Below the pieces are notes generated by a model. The model did no database searches, had not been told where the DNA came from, and saw only the letters and a list, made by a program, of their open reading frames with translations. This document shows positions 27,380 to 36,206 of a DNA stretch of 64,000 bases, in pieces. The DNA is from Amoebidium appalachense (lineage: Eukaryota > Ichthyosporea). Location of the stretch: assembly GCA_963693365.1 (NCBI GenBank), contig CAVNZM010000008.1, positions 4,154,001-4,218,000 on the forward strand, read 5' to 3'. Made by a program: the position numbers and the translations under genes. How positions within the stretch are numbered: position 1 is the stretch's first letter; the number at the start of each line of letters is the position of its first letter.

Positions 27380-28288
27380 AGCCGTCAACTCTTATCGCGC
27401 CCTACATCAACATGGACACACCCTCCCAAGCCAGGACACGTGTGCGGATCCTGCTGCCCGGGGGCGGCGTCAAGGGCTGCTTCCAAGTCGGGTTCATGCA
27501 GGGGATGCTCGCGTCGGGGCTGTACCAGGTCGACAGGGTGTACGGCACGTCCGTCGGCGCGCTGGTGGCGCCGTTCGTGGTTGCCGACCGCCTGGACGAC
27601 CTGGCGCGCGAGCTGGGGACGCTGAAGTGCGTGGAGGACATTGTGGAACCGTGGGGCGGCGCAATGGCGCTGCTTCCGAAAAGCTGGAGGACGGTTGTGG
27701 GGTCAATGCTGTACGGGGCGGCGTACAGCCGCTTCACCCTGCAGGAGCGTGCGGCGGCGCTTCTGGAGGGCATCGCCCTTCGACATCTACACGCGCTGTC
27801 ACTGCGTCGCCTGGGACTTCCTCAACAAGAAGGAGCGGTGGTTCACAGGGCCCGAGTACCAGGTCGGCATGCGCGCGTCTTCGGCCCTTCCACTCGCGGT
27901 CCCCCCCGTCGAGTACGACGGCACCGTGTTTCTGGACGGCGGGGTCTCTGAGCTGGTGCCCCTCACCAAGGCACTCGAGGATGCCGCCGATGGGTTCGAC
28001 GGCATCTACGTCACGGTGCTGTGCGACTCGCTGGCGCACTGCCCCGCAGAATCCGTGCCAAAAACGGGCATGGAGCTCTGCTATGCTCTGCAGCGTGACT
28101 CGGGCACCGAGCTGGCGGCCACCGAGTTCGCCAACCTCCGCACCCGCCTCGGAGACCGCCTCGTGGTGGTCGCTCCGGAGCGGAGGCTGTTCGCGTCGCC
28201 CATGGACGTCGACCCCGGGAAGGTCGCGCAGGCGCTTGCGGATGGCCGCACGGCGTTTGCTACCTGGGCCGCCGCGGCACGTCAATAA
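27376..28288 (+). pseudogene. patatin-like phospholipase, one frameshift
   Basis: From ATG 27376 (overlapping the Fic stop) the frame gives the patatin oxyanion loop GGGVKG (residues 29-34) and the nucleophile elbow GTSVG (S59). Near 27776 the frame shifts by one base at a CCC run (GGCATCGCCCTTCG): the first frame ends in nonsense, while the other continues as PFDIYTRCHCVAWDFLNKKE and then FLDGGVSELVPLTKALE, whose DGG supplies the catalytic Asp. It ends at TAA 28286-28288. The two parts together give about 300 aa, a normal patatin length. The break may be a real mutation or a base-call error in the run. Patatins are serine lipid acyl hydrolases; the target here is unknown. Confidence 0.8.
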
Positions 28289-28289
28289 A
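28284..28289 (+). terminator. polyadenylation signal overlapping the patatin stop
   Basis: AATAAA in GTCAATAAAC contains the TAA stop codon of the patatin frame. Confidence 0.55.
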
Positions 28290-28472
28290 CCCACCCCGAC
28301 TCGAGTCCGTATCTGTCGTCCTCGGTCACCCATCCGGGCTGGGGCCTGGGGGCCTGGGGGCCTGGGGGTGGCTGGGAGGGGCTCCTGTGGCGCACGTGCC
28401 ACGCGTGCCTCCTGTGCCTCGCGGGCCTCGCGCGCCCTGCGCGCAGCGCCTAAGCAGCGTATCAGAGGATCC

Positions 28473-29177
28473 CTAGGCGTGATTAATCTTCTCGCAATCG
28501 AACACGAAAGCATATGATGTTCCGGTCGGGGCAAGCGCAGTCATCCCAGGGGGGACAGTCAGGTGGTTGTTTCGCACCCCCCTGTTGGCTCCGAGAACCT
28601 TGGTGAGCATGGAGCCCACGCTCTTCACATTGATATATGGCAAACTCTTAGACTTGCCGTTGAGAGCAAGCCACTCTTTGAACAGATGTAGCATTGCCGT
28701 GGCTGTAACACGGGCCCCATCGTGTAGTTGCTGTATAGACATACCGTCTTTACCATTCGCCGTGTCTTTGAGGAACTCGAAGAAAAGTCTATACTCTGAC
28801 TCCGAGGAATCCGGCTGTTGTTCAGAACCAGTTTGGGTGTTTGGGCGTGCTGGGCGGGGCATCCACATCAACTGCACCGTATCAGGTTCTACTGTCAATG
28901 TGATGCCTAATCGAGCCATTGTTTCCGCGGCAACCCTGTATACATCAGCTGATGCATACCCAAATAAATGAACCCGGGGTTGGTGGTCAAGGAAATACCC
29001 ATGGTAGGCGAGAACCTGTCCCATGGCCCCCTTCCACTCATGCGCCCGCTTTACCTCAATGACCTCTGTGTCAGTCAGGAGATCGATACGACCTGCTGGT
29101 GTATGCACTTCCTTCTTTCCCCCCTCCAGGCTCATAAGTCGGTCTCTGACCCATGATTCGTCACCTACAGCCATCAT
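28473..29177 (-). CDS. PD-(D/E)XK nuclease-like protein with helicase-type C-terminal module (copy 1)
   Basis: A protein of 234 residues; ATG 29177 chosen because the paralogue at 29461-30150 starts with the same MMA. Residues 30-43 (GRIDLLTDTEVIEVK) give D32 and E41-V-K43, the PD-(D/E)XK metal-site pattern, and Q54 in GQVLAYH could be the following motif residue. This block resembles a GxID...EVIEVK...GQxLxY domain of giant-virus proteins. Residues about 125-205 (FFEFLKDTAN, DGARVTATAMLHLFKEWLAL, MLTKVLG) form a module also found at the C-termini of the neighbouring SF3 helicases, which suggests a shared DNA- or partner-binding function. Nuclease activity is inferred, not shown. Confidence 0.7.
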   Translation of the reverse strand: MMAVGDESWVRDRLMSLEGGKKEVHTPAGRIDLLTDTEVIEVKRAHEWKGAMGQVLAYHGYFLDHQPRVHLFGYASADVYRVAAETMARLGITLTVEPDTVQLMWMPRPARPNTQTGSEQQPDSSESEYRLFFEFLKDTANGKDGMSIQQLHDGARVTATAMLHLFKEWLALNGKSKSLPYINVKSVGSMLTKVLGANRGVRNNHLTVPPGMTALAPTGTSYAFVFDCEKINHA

Positions 29178-29460
29178 ACATGGCACAGATAAAAATAGCC
29201 GTGATGATACCACCAGTGAGGGGCTGTGGGGGCTTGAGGGGCATGCGTGGCTCGCGAGGCTCGTGCCGCCTGCGAGACCACCGTGCCTCCCCGGCCGTGC
29301 ATGCCTGGCGTGCCCCTCATGCCCCCCAGGCCCCGCGCAGTGTCTATGCAAGTTGTTTGAGACATATTGCAAGACCTGCTTGCTCACTGGTGCCAGGTTT
29401 ATTGGGTGATGGTCCAATGCACCTTTGCCCCGATTCTGCGGTGGGGGCCTGGGGGCGCTC

Positions 29461-30150
29461 CTAATCCTGAAAGATCCTTGAAGCCCACAGGTAGTAGCAG
29501 TCTGACTTGCCACTGGCACCTGTTGGTGGGTGCAGTGGCCATTTGCAAACTCTAGGTTCGAGCGTGCATTTTGTGTGTCCAAGAATTTTTGTAATGGCCA
29601 TCCCGAATGCCCGAGTGCTTGGCATAGGAGTTTGGGCAGCGTTGACGTTGTGCCATTCCTGAAAAAGCTGATACAGCCCGGTTGATGTCACGGCACAACC
29701 GTTGTGGATGAATGTGAAATTTTCACATCCGTTTCTGTGTGACAACAGATCCCTTAGGAATTGCATCTCATTGTTAGCTGATGTGCAGACTGCCACTGGC
29801 TTTTCGGCCTCCACATCCAGCGCTGGAAGTGGGCTCCAAATGAGCTGCAAGGTGTCTGGTTCTATCGTGGCTCTGATGCCCAGGAGCGTCATCGTTTCGA
29901 TCGCCACTTTCAAGCAATCTAGAGACGCAACATCGAACAGATGGACCCGAGGTCGATGGTTCGGACAGTAGGCTTGATAGCACAGGACCTGCCCAACGGC
30001 GGATTTCCATTTAGAAGCGCGCTTGACTTCGATGACTTCCGTGGCCGTCAGCAGGTCGATCCGTCCTGCGGGCGTGCGTACCTCAATGGTTCCACCTTCG
30101 AGCTTGGCCAGCCTATCCCTGACATATGACTCGTCGTAGGTAGCCATCAC
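29461..30150 (-). CDS. PD-(D/E)XK nuclease-like protein with helicase-type C-terminal module (copy 2)
   Basis: A protein of 229 residues from ATG 30150, a tandem paralogue of the gene downstream (28473-29177). It keeps YVRDRLAKLEGG, GRIDLLTATEVIEVKR (D32, E41, K43), WKSAVGQVLCYQAY and RVHLFDVASLDCLKVAIETM. The C-terminal part (MQFLRDLLSHRNG, GCAVTSTGLYQLFQEW, FGMAITKILG) is closer to the C-terminus of the helicase at 30556-32049 (MELQFLRDLMKRE, GARVTPGGLFYLYQTWWEQN, FGMAVTAVLGKLKST) than the first copy is. The three minus-strand genes run head to tail. Function inferred as a nuclease paired with the helicase. Confidence 0.7.
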   Translation of the reverse strand: MMATYDESYVRDRLAKLEGGTIEVRTPAGRIDLLTATEVIEVKRASKWKSAVGQVLCYQAYCPNHRPRVHLFDVASLDCLKVAIETMTLLGIRATIEPDTLQLIWSPLPALDVEAEKPVAVCTSANNEMQFLRDLLSHRNGCENFTFIHNGCAVTSTGLYQLFQEWHNVNAAQTPMPSTRAFGMAITKILGHTKCTLEPRVCKWPLHPPTGASGKSDCYYLWASRIFQD

Positions 30151-30555
30151 TTACAACACAAGAAAATAAAAATCACCCCCCAGTCGGTTTGTGGTTCCCA
30201 GTGATCCCCAGCCCCCCAAGCCCCGGCGCAGTGACCTTGGAAGTCGTTTTTTACCAATGCAAGACCTACATTGCAACAATATGATAAGACACCATACCCC
30301 ACCCTCGAAGGTGTAACATTGTAGGGGGTGTAATCAAAGGATTTCAACTCCACCCTCAAAGTGTGGTCCCCCATAGCAACAGCCAATCAGATCGTCCCAT
30401 CCCACCCCGTTCCGCCCGATTTATTTCAGTAGTTACTCTAGTTACAAATAGGAAGTAGTAGTTACAGAGAATACAAGGAGGTCAAACGGCACAAACTGCG
30501 CGTTTTGATTGGTTCCCGGATCTAGTTACAATTTTGTTACGCGTTACACGTTTCG
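30151..30555. other. intergenic region with CCAAT-type box
   Basis: No gene. Holds GCGCGTTTTGATTGG at 30498-30512, CCAATCAG at about 30383 and an imperfect inverted repeat GGGGTGTAATCAAAG / GGTGTAACATTGTAG region (30296-30345). Likely promoter DNA for the gene starting at 30150. Confidence 0.4.
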
Positions 30556-32049
30556 TTACAGACCCACCACCGTACGAGCAAGTGTGTAGCAACCGACAAT
30601 GCCCGATCCTGCGCACAAATCTTGGCCTGGGGCGCCGTAAGCTATGGATGCAGCACGCGTACTCTTGAGCTTTCCGAGGACTGCAGTGACGGCCATTCCA
30701 AAGTCACGCTGGGTGGGCCTCTTGGACTTGTCGGGGGTGTTCTGTTCCCACCAGGTCTGGTAGAGATAGAAGAGACCGCCGGGAGTAACTCTCGCACCAT
30801 CCTCAAACGTGGGCGCATCCTCAAACACGTTCTCGCGTTTCATTAGGTCACGCAGGAACTGCAACTCCATCGGCCCGCTAAGGTCCTGCAGCTGCCGCTT
30901 CAAAGTGGTCATGGGAGGCGGGACTCTGTTGGGGTCAGACACGGGGATCCTCATGAACCACTGGTAGAGATGCTCGAGCGCCGGGGATCCAGCTGCATAC
31001 TGCTGGGACAGGGCCCTGAAATACATCTCATCGCCGACACGGCTGTCGGACACCTCCATGCACGCATAGCGCCTGTCCGTGCGACTGACCGGAATGGGAT
31101 GCTGTTCGTTGGACATCAGGATCCAGCGCTCGCAGGATCTGACCTTGACTGCGTCAATTCCCTTGGCCTCGTACGTCATGGTGTCGTCCGTAATAAGCGT
31201 CTTCAGATGGTTCGGTGTACGGTGACTCTTCCCGTAGGTAACCTCGTTGCACACCACCAACAACTTGAATGTTATACCGCTGTTGAAGCGGCTTGCCAGT
31301 CTGTCTTCTGTCTCGACCACGCCCACAAGGTCGTCACCCAGGACATTTTGGATGATCCTTACAAATATGTTCTTGCCGGTCCCTTCGATGCTCCTCATCA
31401 GCCAAGCAGACTCGGGCTTGCGTGCGGGGTACTGGAACAGGTGCCCCAGCCACTCCAGCACGTAACGGTACAGAGACTCGTCTCCTGCACAGATGACCTC
31501 CCTGGCATGGGAAATAAAGCCCTCAAGAAGGCTCTCGTATATGACAAAAGATGGGTCATACAGGAACTGGAATCCCTGGAAGCTGTTGAATGTGCGGCTG
31601 TGGGTAGACGTGTAGCGGGGGTTGCGGACACGGGTCTTTGGGTCTGGGTCACTGGGGTCGAAGACGATACCACCGTGGTACACGACCATGTGGCTACTGT
31701 CCAGATGCCAGGAGCCCTTGTATGTTTCCACCTTTTTGCCTGTCGGGTTGTATTTGAACTTGTACTTGGACAGCATGTCGGCCACCTTCTCCTTGGACTT
31801 GATCTCATGGACGAATCTCCCATCCTTGAAACGCTTGAAGAGGTACACACCATCCGGGCGGGAATAAGCCACCAGTGTGCGACAGAATGCGTGGATCTGC
31901 TCCTCTGTCCATTGGTATTGCTCGACGATGTCCGCGTCCAACCAGTTGTTGCGCATGCCTGTTGTACGCTCAAACTCTTCGTATGTCGCTAGTTTGCGCT
32001 GCTCGTTCTCTGACATGTCCGTGGCTATCTTCATGTAGAGGTCTTCCAT
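30556..32049 (-). CDS. SF3 (D5/DUF5906-like) helicase 1
   Basis: A protein of 497 residues from ATG 32049. Walker A SIEGTGKN (220-227), Walker B KLLVVCNEV (262-270), sensor LMSNEQ (311-316) and an arginine finger in DRRY (325-328) define a superfamily-3 helicase like those of virus and plasmid primase-helicases. HAREVICAGDESLYRYVLEWLGHLFQYP just upstream is the conserved helical lead-in. The N-terminal 170 residues are unassigned and show no archaeo-eukaryotic primase signature. Residues about 385-480 are the module shared with the two nuclease-like genes downstream and with helicase 2. A TATA box lies 50 bp upstream. Expected role: unwinding DNA in replication of the element. Confidence 0.85.
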   Translation of the reverse strand: MEDLYMKIATDMSENEQRKLATYEEFERTTGMRNNWLDADIVEQYQWTEEQIHAFCRTLVAYSRPDGVYLFKRFKDGRFVHEIKSKEKVADMLSKYKFKYNPTGKKVETYKGSWHLDSSHMVVYHGGIVFDPSDPDPKTRVRNPRYTSTHSRTFNSFQGFQFLYDPSFVIYESLLEGFISHAREVICAGDESLYRYVLEWLGHLFQYPARKPESAWLMRSIEGTGKNIFVRIIQNVLGDDLVGVVETEDRLASRFNSGITFKLLVVCNEVTYGKSHRTPNHLKTLITDDTMTYEAKGIDAVKVRSCERWILMSNEQHPIPVSRTDRRYACMEVSDSRVGDEMYFRALSQQYAAGSPALEHLYQWFMRIPVSDPNRVPPPMTTLKRQLQDLSGPMELQFLRDLMKRENVFEDAPTFEDGARVTPGGLFYLYQTWWEQNTPDKSKRPTQRDFGMAVTAVLGKLKSTRAASIAYGAPGQDLCAGSGIVGCYTLARTVVGL

Positions 32050-32097
32050 TGTAGTATGGTTAGATAATATCTGACAGGTGTCGGGTCGTGCTTGCCG

Positions 32098-32105
32098 TAT
32101 TTATA
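32098..32105 (-). promoter_or_regulatory. TATA box of helicase 1
   Basis: TATAAATA on the minus strand, about 50 bp before ATG 32049. It overlaps the last codons of the zinc-finger gene at 32101-32538, showing tight packing. Confidence 0.55.
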
Positions 32106-32538
32106 CCAGATCGGGTGCATTCGTCACCAGCTCGGGATGTTCGGCTCTAACATGGCAGTTTAGAGCATGAGACCGACTGAATCTGCACACGCATCCCACC
32201 GACGGGCACCGGAGGGTATCCCGCACCGGCCGTGTGTGCGTCTTGTCCTCCTTGTGGACTAAACGGCGATGCCACCATAACGCGGCGGGGTACGGGAAGT
32301 CGGCAGGGCACGTGTCGCAGACATATGGCCGCTCGCCGGTATGCATTCGCACATGCAGCTTCATGTAGTCGCTGCGGGTAAAGGATGCAAAGCAGCCATC
32401 ATGGGGGCATGTGTACGGACGGGTCTGCGAGTGCGTTGTGGCACGGTGTCTTTTCATGTTGGCGTTGGTGGTGAACGTTTGGGCGCATTCGGGGCACAGA
32501 AAGACTCTCTTGGGCGGGGGTCTGCATGGTTGGTCCAT
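32101..32538 (-). CDS. C2H2 zinc-finger protein (4 fingers)
   Basis: A protein of 145 residues from ATG 32538. Four C2H2 fingers: FLCPECAQTF...H-x4-H, YTCPHDGCFASF...HVRMH, YVCDTCPADF...HRRLVH and LRCPSVGCVCRF...HVRAEH. Linkers HTGERPYVC and HSQTRPYTC are of the TGEKP type, so sequence-specific DNA binding is likely. It is nearly all fingers, with a short tail, and has no activation or repression domain. It may regulate element genes or bind an origin, by inference. Confidence 0.85.
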   Translation of the reverse strand: MDQPCRPPPKRVFLCPECAQTFTTNANMKRHRATTHSQTRPYTCPHDGCFASFTRSDYMKLHVRMHTGERPYVCDTCPADFPYPAALWWHRRLVHKEDKTHTRPVRDTLRCPSVGCVCRFSRSHALNCHVRAEHPELVTNAPDLV

Positions 32539-32830
32539 TGCTAAGGAATGGGGAGAAAATGGGTGCGGGTGTCGCTTAAGTACACGGCGGCCACAATGCC
32601 ACCAGGGGGGGGCTGCGGAATCTTACGACAAGTAGCGACCCAGACACATTCCAAAGTGGTGTTTTATTATAGATTTTGAGTTGGGTTGATGATTTTACTT
32701 AGTGGTGGTCGGGTCGTTGGGTGGTAACTTACTTTTAGAAAAAAATAAAAAGGTGAAAAATATTCCCAGTGCAAAAGCTAGCTACTACCGACGACCCGAC
32801 TACCGGGTTTCAGCAACCCTTATTTTTTTG
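32539..32830. other. divergent intergenic region between two zinc-finger genes
   Basis: About 290 bp with a run of short inverted GGTCGGGTCGT / ACGACCCGAC elements (32707-32720 and 32791-32800). Possibly a shared promoter or operator. Confidence 0.35.
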
Positions 32831-33391
32831 ATGCCATACATGAATATGCAAGACCATATATGTGCGATATGTAATAAGAAATTTTCAACAAAACAGAACC
32901 TCCAACGGCACGCCACATGTCATACCGGTGAAAAACCATTTTCCTGTACATGGCCTGGTTGTGCAGTACGGTGCACACAGCAGGTTGGCCTGGACGCACA
33001 CCTTACAACTCACACTGGAGTAAAAAAATTTGAATGCAGCTACAGCGGATGCACATACAGGGCCCCGACATCTGGACGACTTCTGCGACACAAAAGAAGA
33101 CACACAGGTGAACGCCCTTACGCTTGCGAACACGAGGAATGTGGCAGGCGCTTTTCACATAGGGGGGCACTTCTTATGCACTTACGAACGCACTATCCAA
33201 TACAACAGCTAATGTGCAAGGCTATTGGATGTGAAGCAACCTTCAAAACTGCCAATGCGCTCAAACTACATAACCGGATTCATACAGGTGAGCGTTTGTA
33301 CACATGCGATAAAGGGTGCTCAAAGGCCTTCTCATGGCGTAGTGGGCTGTGGCGACATCGGAAGTTCGTGCATAAACTCAAACAACAATAA
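32831..33391 (+). CDS. C2H2 zinc-finger protein (TFIIIA-like, 6 fingers)
   Basis: A protein of 186 residues from ATG 32831 (MPYMNMQDHICAICNKKF). Six fingers with TFIIIA-like spacing, C-x2-4-C-x12-H-x3-4-H: CAICNKKF, CTWPGCAVRC, CSYSGCTYRA, CEHEECGRRF, CKAIGCEATF and CDKGCSKAFSW, joined by HTGEKPF and HTGERPY linkers. It ends in a basic HKLKQQ tail. It is divergent from the other finger gene (32101-32538). Sequence-specific DNA or RNA binding is expected; the target is unknown. Confidence 0.85.
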   Translation: MPYMNMQDHICAICNKKFSTKQNLQRHATCHTGEKPFSCTWPGCAVRCTQQVGLDAHLTTHTGVKKFECSYSGCTYRAPTSGRLLRHKRRHTGERPYACEHEECGRRFSHRGALLMHLRTHYPIQQLMCKAIGCEATFKTANALKLHNRIHTGERLYTCDKGCSKAFSWRSGLWRHRKFVHKLKQQ

Positions 33392-33434
33392 CAACCGGGC
33401 AACCAACTCGTGTGATTCAGGCCACCTGTTTTAT

Positions 33435-33866
33435 TTATTCGCCGGGCTCAGCACGGCTGCGCTTCTCGGTGGGCACCGAAGTGTCCTCGGGCGACCGCGC
33501 GCGCTTCTTCTCGGGGGGCTTCTTGTGGTGGCGCTCCTCCTCAGAGCTCAAGATGCGAATGGGGCGCTCCTCGGTGGGGGACTCCTCGGCGGAGGTCTCG
33601 GGGTCGCTGAGGTTCTTCAGGCTCCTCCATGTCATACGGTACAGGCTCACGCTGGTCTTGAGGCGCTTGTACTTCTTGTGCAGCACCTTGTACTTGAGCT
33701 GCATCTCCCGCTCGCTGGCGCGCGCACGGTAGCGGTCACGCTTTGCCTCCTCGTACAGGTACTGCTGCCATTCGGGAGGCCACGTGGCAAATGACCCTGG
33801 GGGCCGTGGACTGGCAGGCTGCCCGGCTGGGTCAGGGCCGGCCTTTGCAGATGGTGTGCCGGACAT
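33435..33866 (-). CDS. small basic helical hypothetical protein
   Basis: A protein of 143 residues from ATG 33866. A Pro/Gly-rich N-terminus is followed by a strongly charged helix (about 35-80: YLYEEAKRDRYRARASERE, KYKVLHKKYKRLKTS) that could be a coiled coil or bind nucleic acid, then an acidic/basic tail (EERHHKKPPEKKRARSPED) with a nuclear-localisation-like KKRARS. It does not show the bZIP basic-region signature. The stop codon overlaps AATAAATAAA. A TATA box lies 59 bp upstream and a CGCGTTTTGATTGG box about 96 bp upstream. Function unknown. Confidence 0.55.
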   Translation of the reverse strand: MSGTPSAKAGPDPAGQPASPRPPGSFATWPPEWQQYLYEEAKRDRYRARASEREMQLKYKVLHKKYKRLKTSVSLYRMTWRSLKNLSDPETSAEESPTEERPIRILSSEEERHHKKPPEKKRARSPEDTSVPTEKRSRAEPGE

Positions 33867-33924
33867 TGTTGGTGAAGAGAAACAGGAAGAGTGGAAAGTG
33901 TCAGCATAGCGCTGAGTCGCGGCA

Positions 33925-33931
33925 TTTTATA
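33925..33931 (-). promoter_or_regulatory. TATA box of the 33435-33866 gene
   Basis: TATAAAA on the minus strand (GGTATAAAATG), about 59 bp before the ATG. Confidence 0.55.
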
Positions 33932-33961
33932 CCTGCCAGGCAGGGCAAGGCTGACAGCTGT

Positions 33962-34364
33962 CGCGTTTTGATTGGATGGACATGATTTATCTGATGGAAT
34001 CAAAATTTACTTACCATGAGATGTAACCACATGATCCAATCGGAATTTATATTTACGATCCAATCGCGGCTGACCAATCAGCGCGTGAGGCGTAATCTAG
34101 CGAGATATCCAATCGAATGGCGCTACGGTCATGCCATGCCAGTGCTTTCAGATGGCTCATCGGACTGTCGGGCCCAGGAATAAAAATTACATACCCCCCC
34201 CCCCCCTGAGCGCCAGCACGCGGCAAGCAGCACGAGCAGCACCATGCATGCAAGCGCTACGGTCCACAACACAGGTGTGGAAGAGGAAGTGGCAATTTTT
34301 ATTTACTGGTCGTGTCCAGCACGGCTGCGCTTCTCAGGGCTGACAGCTATCGCGTTTTGATTGG
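33962..34364. promoter_or_regulatory. CCAAT-box-rich region with two CGCGTTTTGATTGG sites
   Basis: CGCGTTTTGATTGG occurs at 33962-33975 and 34351-34364, both preceded by GGGCTGACAGCT or GGCTGACAGCTG. The stretch to about 34540 has at least eight CCAATC/GATTGG boxes and a repeated ATGCCATGCCAGTGCTT / ATGCCATACCAGTCC phrase. It serves divergent genes at 33866 (-) and 34768 (+). CCAAT boxes bind NF-Y in eukaryotes. Confidence 0.5.
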
Positions 34365-34767
34365 TGTAATCATGACTAAGATCAAAATTGGCCAGATCGG
34401 ATATGCAAATCTACCAATCAAATTAATTATCGCGGTGGCTCACTTCAATGCTGTCAGAATTTTGCGAACCAATCACATTAGCTCAACCTAGATCAATCAA
34501 TCCCTGCCAACCAATCAGCGCGAGAATTGATCTCCAATCAAATGGCGCTGAGGACATGCCATACCAGTCCCTTCTGAAAACTGATCCTACATAAAAGACC
34601 AACACAAGGCCAACCCTGTCACTTTCACGTTTTCACACATTCTCCCTCACAACGACTCCCGGCCAAACGATTGTTGCCAGACATTTCACCACGTCCCTCT
34701 TTCTCGCCCTTTCTTAGCGGATCGTTTCACTAGACAAATCACCACACGCTGGCATTCACGCACAAGC

Positions 34768-36177
34768 ATGGACCAAACACCTGAAGAGGCCGTGGCTTTG
34801 CCTTTCATCGTCCAGCCCCCCGGCTCGGACACGGACAAGGTCGTCGTCTATGCCGTGGACGACAAGTATCGGCTCCACCGGGACCCTGTCAGCGCTCGGC
34901 TGCTGGAAGTTGCGAGAGACGGCGACCTCCGCATCTTCGAAACACGGGAGAGCTTCGCTGCGTTCCGTTCAGTCCTTGAAAACGACATGAAAACTTTGCT
35001 GCTGCATTTGGAGAGACAACCCCACGGGCCTGGGCGGGTGCCGCCCCTCTGGGACACTTGTCTGCACTCCATCGCGTTCCCAATGTACGCCGCCTTCCAG
35101 CGCTACGTGCTGGGGAAGCCGGACCATGAGGCTCTCCACGAGGGCACGCTCGGTCAAGGGGTTCAGGACTTCTTCATGCTCGTGGGGACGGCGCTATGCG
35201 AGCGGTCCGGTCTCAAGGCCCGACCCCCTGCCCACTTCAGTCAAGAGCCGGCCACTTCCGCCTTGGGTACGTATACGTTATGCAAGGACATTGACGACGT
35301 GGTGTACAATGATTGGGCTAACCGGGCCGTCGAGCACTTTGTGAACGAGTTGCCTTCCGTGTCATGTCTCCAGTGCCGCTCGCCCGTCGACACAAAGAAG
35401 TGCACCCGCTGCAGAAACGCCTACTTCTGCAATGACATCTGTATGAAACAAAAGTGGCCCGAGCACAAGAAGGACTGCAAGGAGCAACCCACCCACCAAG
35501 ACCCAACGGTGTCGAAAAACGAGGTCGTGGTCTACACCATGGACAGCCACTTGCGTTTCCACTCGGACCCGGTCTGCAACCTGATGCTAAAAGTTCTGGA
35601 GTGCGGCGACCTGCGTGTGTTTCGCAACAAGGAGCGCTACATGGAATGCGAGGCTACCCTGGCGGGCGAGATGCGTTCTATAGAGGAGCGGAGATGGGTG
35701 AACGACCCAACGGTGACTGCGGCCGAACGCAACATGGCTGCCTACTTCGCGTGTTTTAGGCACTACTGTGTCTTCCACCGCTACGTGCTGGAGGAGCGGG
35801 ACTACAATGCCCTCTATGCCGGAAACATCAGCACGGGCGCCGGTATTGTCTTCAGAATGATGCTTCATGTACTGTGCGCGTCTTCCGGCCTCGAGCACAC
35901 CACGCCCGAGGCTGTTCTGCAGATTGCGGAGTTTGCGGTGAGCACTCTTCCCGTGTCCACGGAGTACGACATGGACAACATGTGTATGTATGAATGGTGC
36001 AACCGGGCCGTCAAGCACTTCATCGACAAGCTGCCCTCTGTCGTCTGTGCCACCTGCGGCTCGACCGGGCGCACCAAGAAGTGCTCGGCCTGTAAGCACG
36101 TCTACTACTGCAGCAGGGACTGCCAGACCCGCGATTGGGGTGAGCACAAGAAGGACTGCCAGAAGCAGGGCCCGTAG
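34768..36177 (+). CDS. double-MYND protein with internal duplication
   Basis: A protein of 469 residues from ATG 34768. It is two homologous halves of about 230 residues. Each starts with a similar block (KVVVYAVDDKYRLHRDPVS versus EVVVYTMDSHLRFHSDPVC), continues with matching helices (GDLRIFETRE versus GDLRVFRNKE) and ends in a MYND finger: CLQCRSPVDTKKCTRCRNAYFC...H-x3-C and CATCGSTGRTKKCSACKHVYYC...H-x3-C. MYND fingers bind Pro-rich peptides and are abundant in some giant viruses. A CATAAAAG box lies about 175 bp upstream. No SET domain is present, so this is not a SMYD methyltransferase. Confidence 0.85.
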   Translation: MDQTPEEAVALPFIVQPPGSDTDKVVVYAVDDKYRLHRDPVSARLLEVARDGDLRIFETRESFAAFRSVLENDMKTLLLHLERQPHGPGRVPPLWDTCLHSIAFPMYAAFQRYVLGKPDHEALHEGTLGQGVQDFFMLVGTALCERSGLKARPPAHFSQEPATSALGTYTLCKDIDDVVYNDWANRAVEHFVNELPSVSCLQCRSPVDTKKCTRCRNAYFCNDICMKQKWPEHKKDCKEQPTHQDPTVSKNEVVVYTMDSHLRFHSDPVCNLMLKVLECGDLRVFRNKERYMECEATLAGEMRSIEERRWVNDPTVTAAERNMAAYFACFRHYCVFHRYVLEERDYNALYAGNISTGAGIVFRMMLHVLCASSGLEHTTPEAVLQIAEFAVSTLPVSTEYDMDNMCMYEWCNRAVKHFIDKLPSVVCATCGSTGRTKKCSACKHVYYCSRDCQTRDWGEHKKDCQKQGP

Positions 36178-36206
36178 GGGATGGCCGTGGTGATGCTGTG
36201 TCTGTG

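Noticed and set aside
29178-29582. N-terminal extension of the nuclease-like protein (copy 1) beyond ATG 29177
   Set aside because: The extension translates the GC-rich dispersed repeat; the paralogue starts at the same MMA position.
34768-36177. SMYD-type lysine methyltransferase
   Set aside because: MYND fingers are present, but no SET-domain motifs (for example NHxCxPN) are seen.
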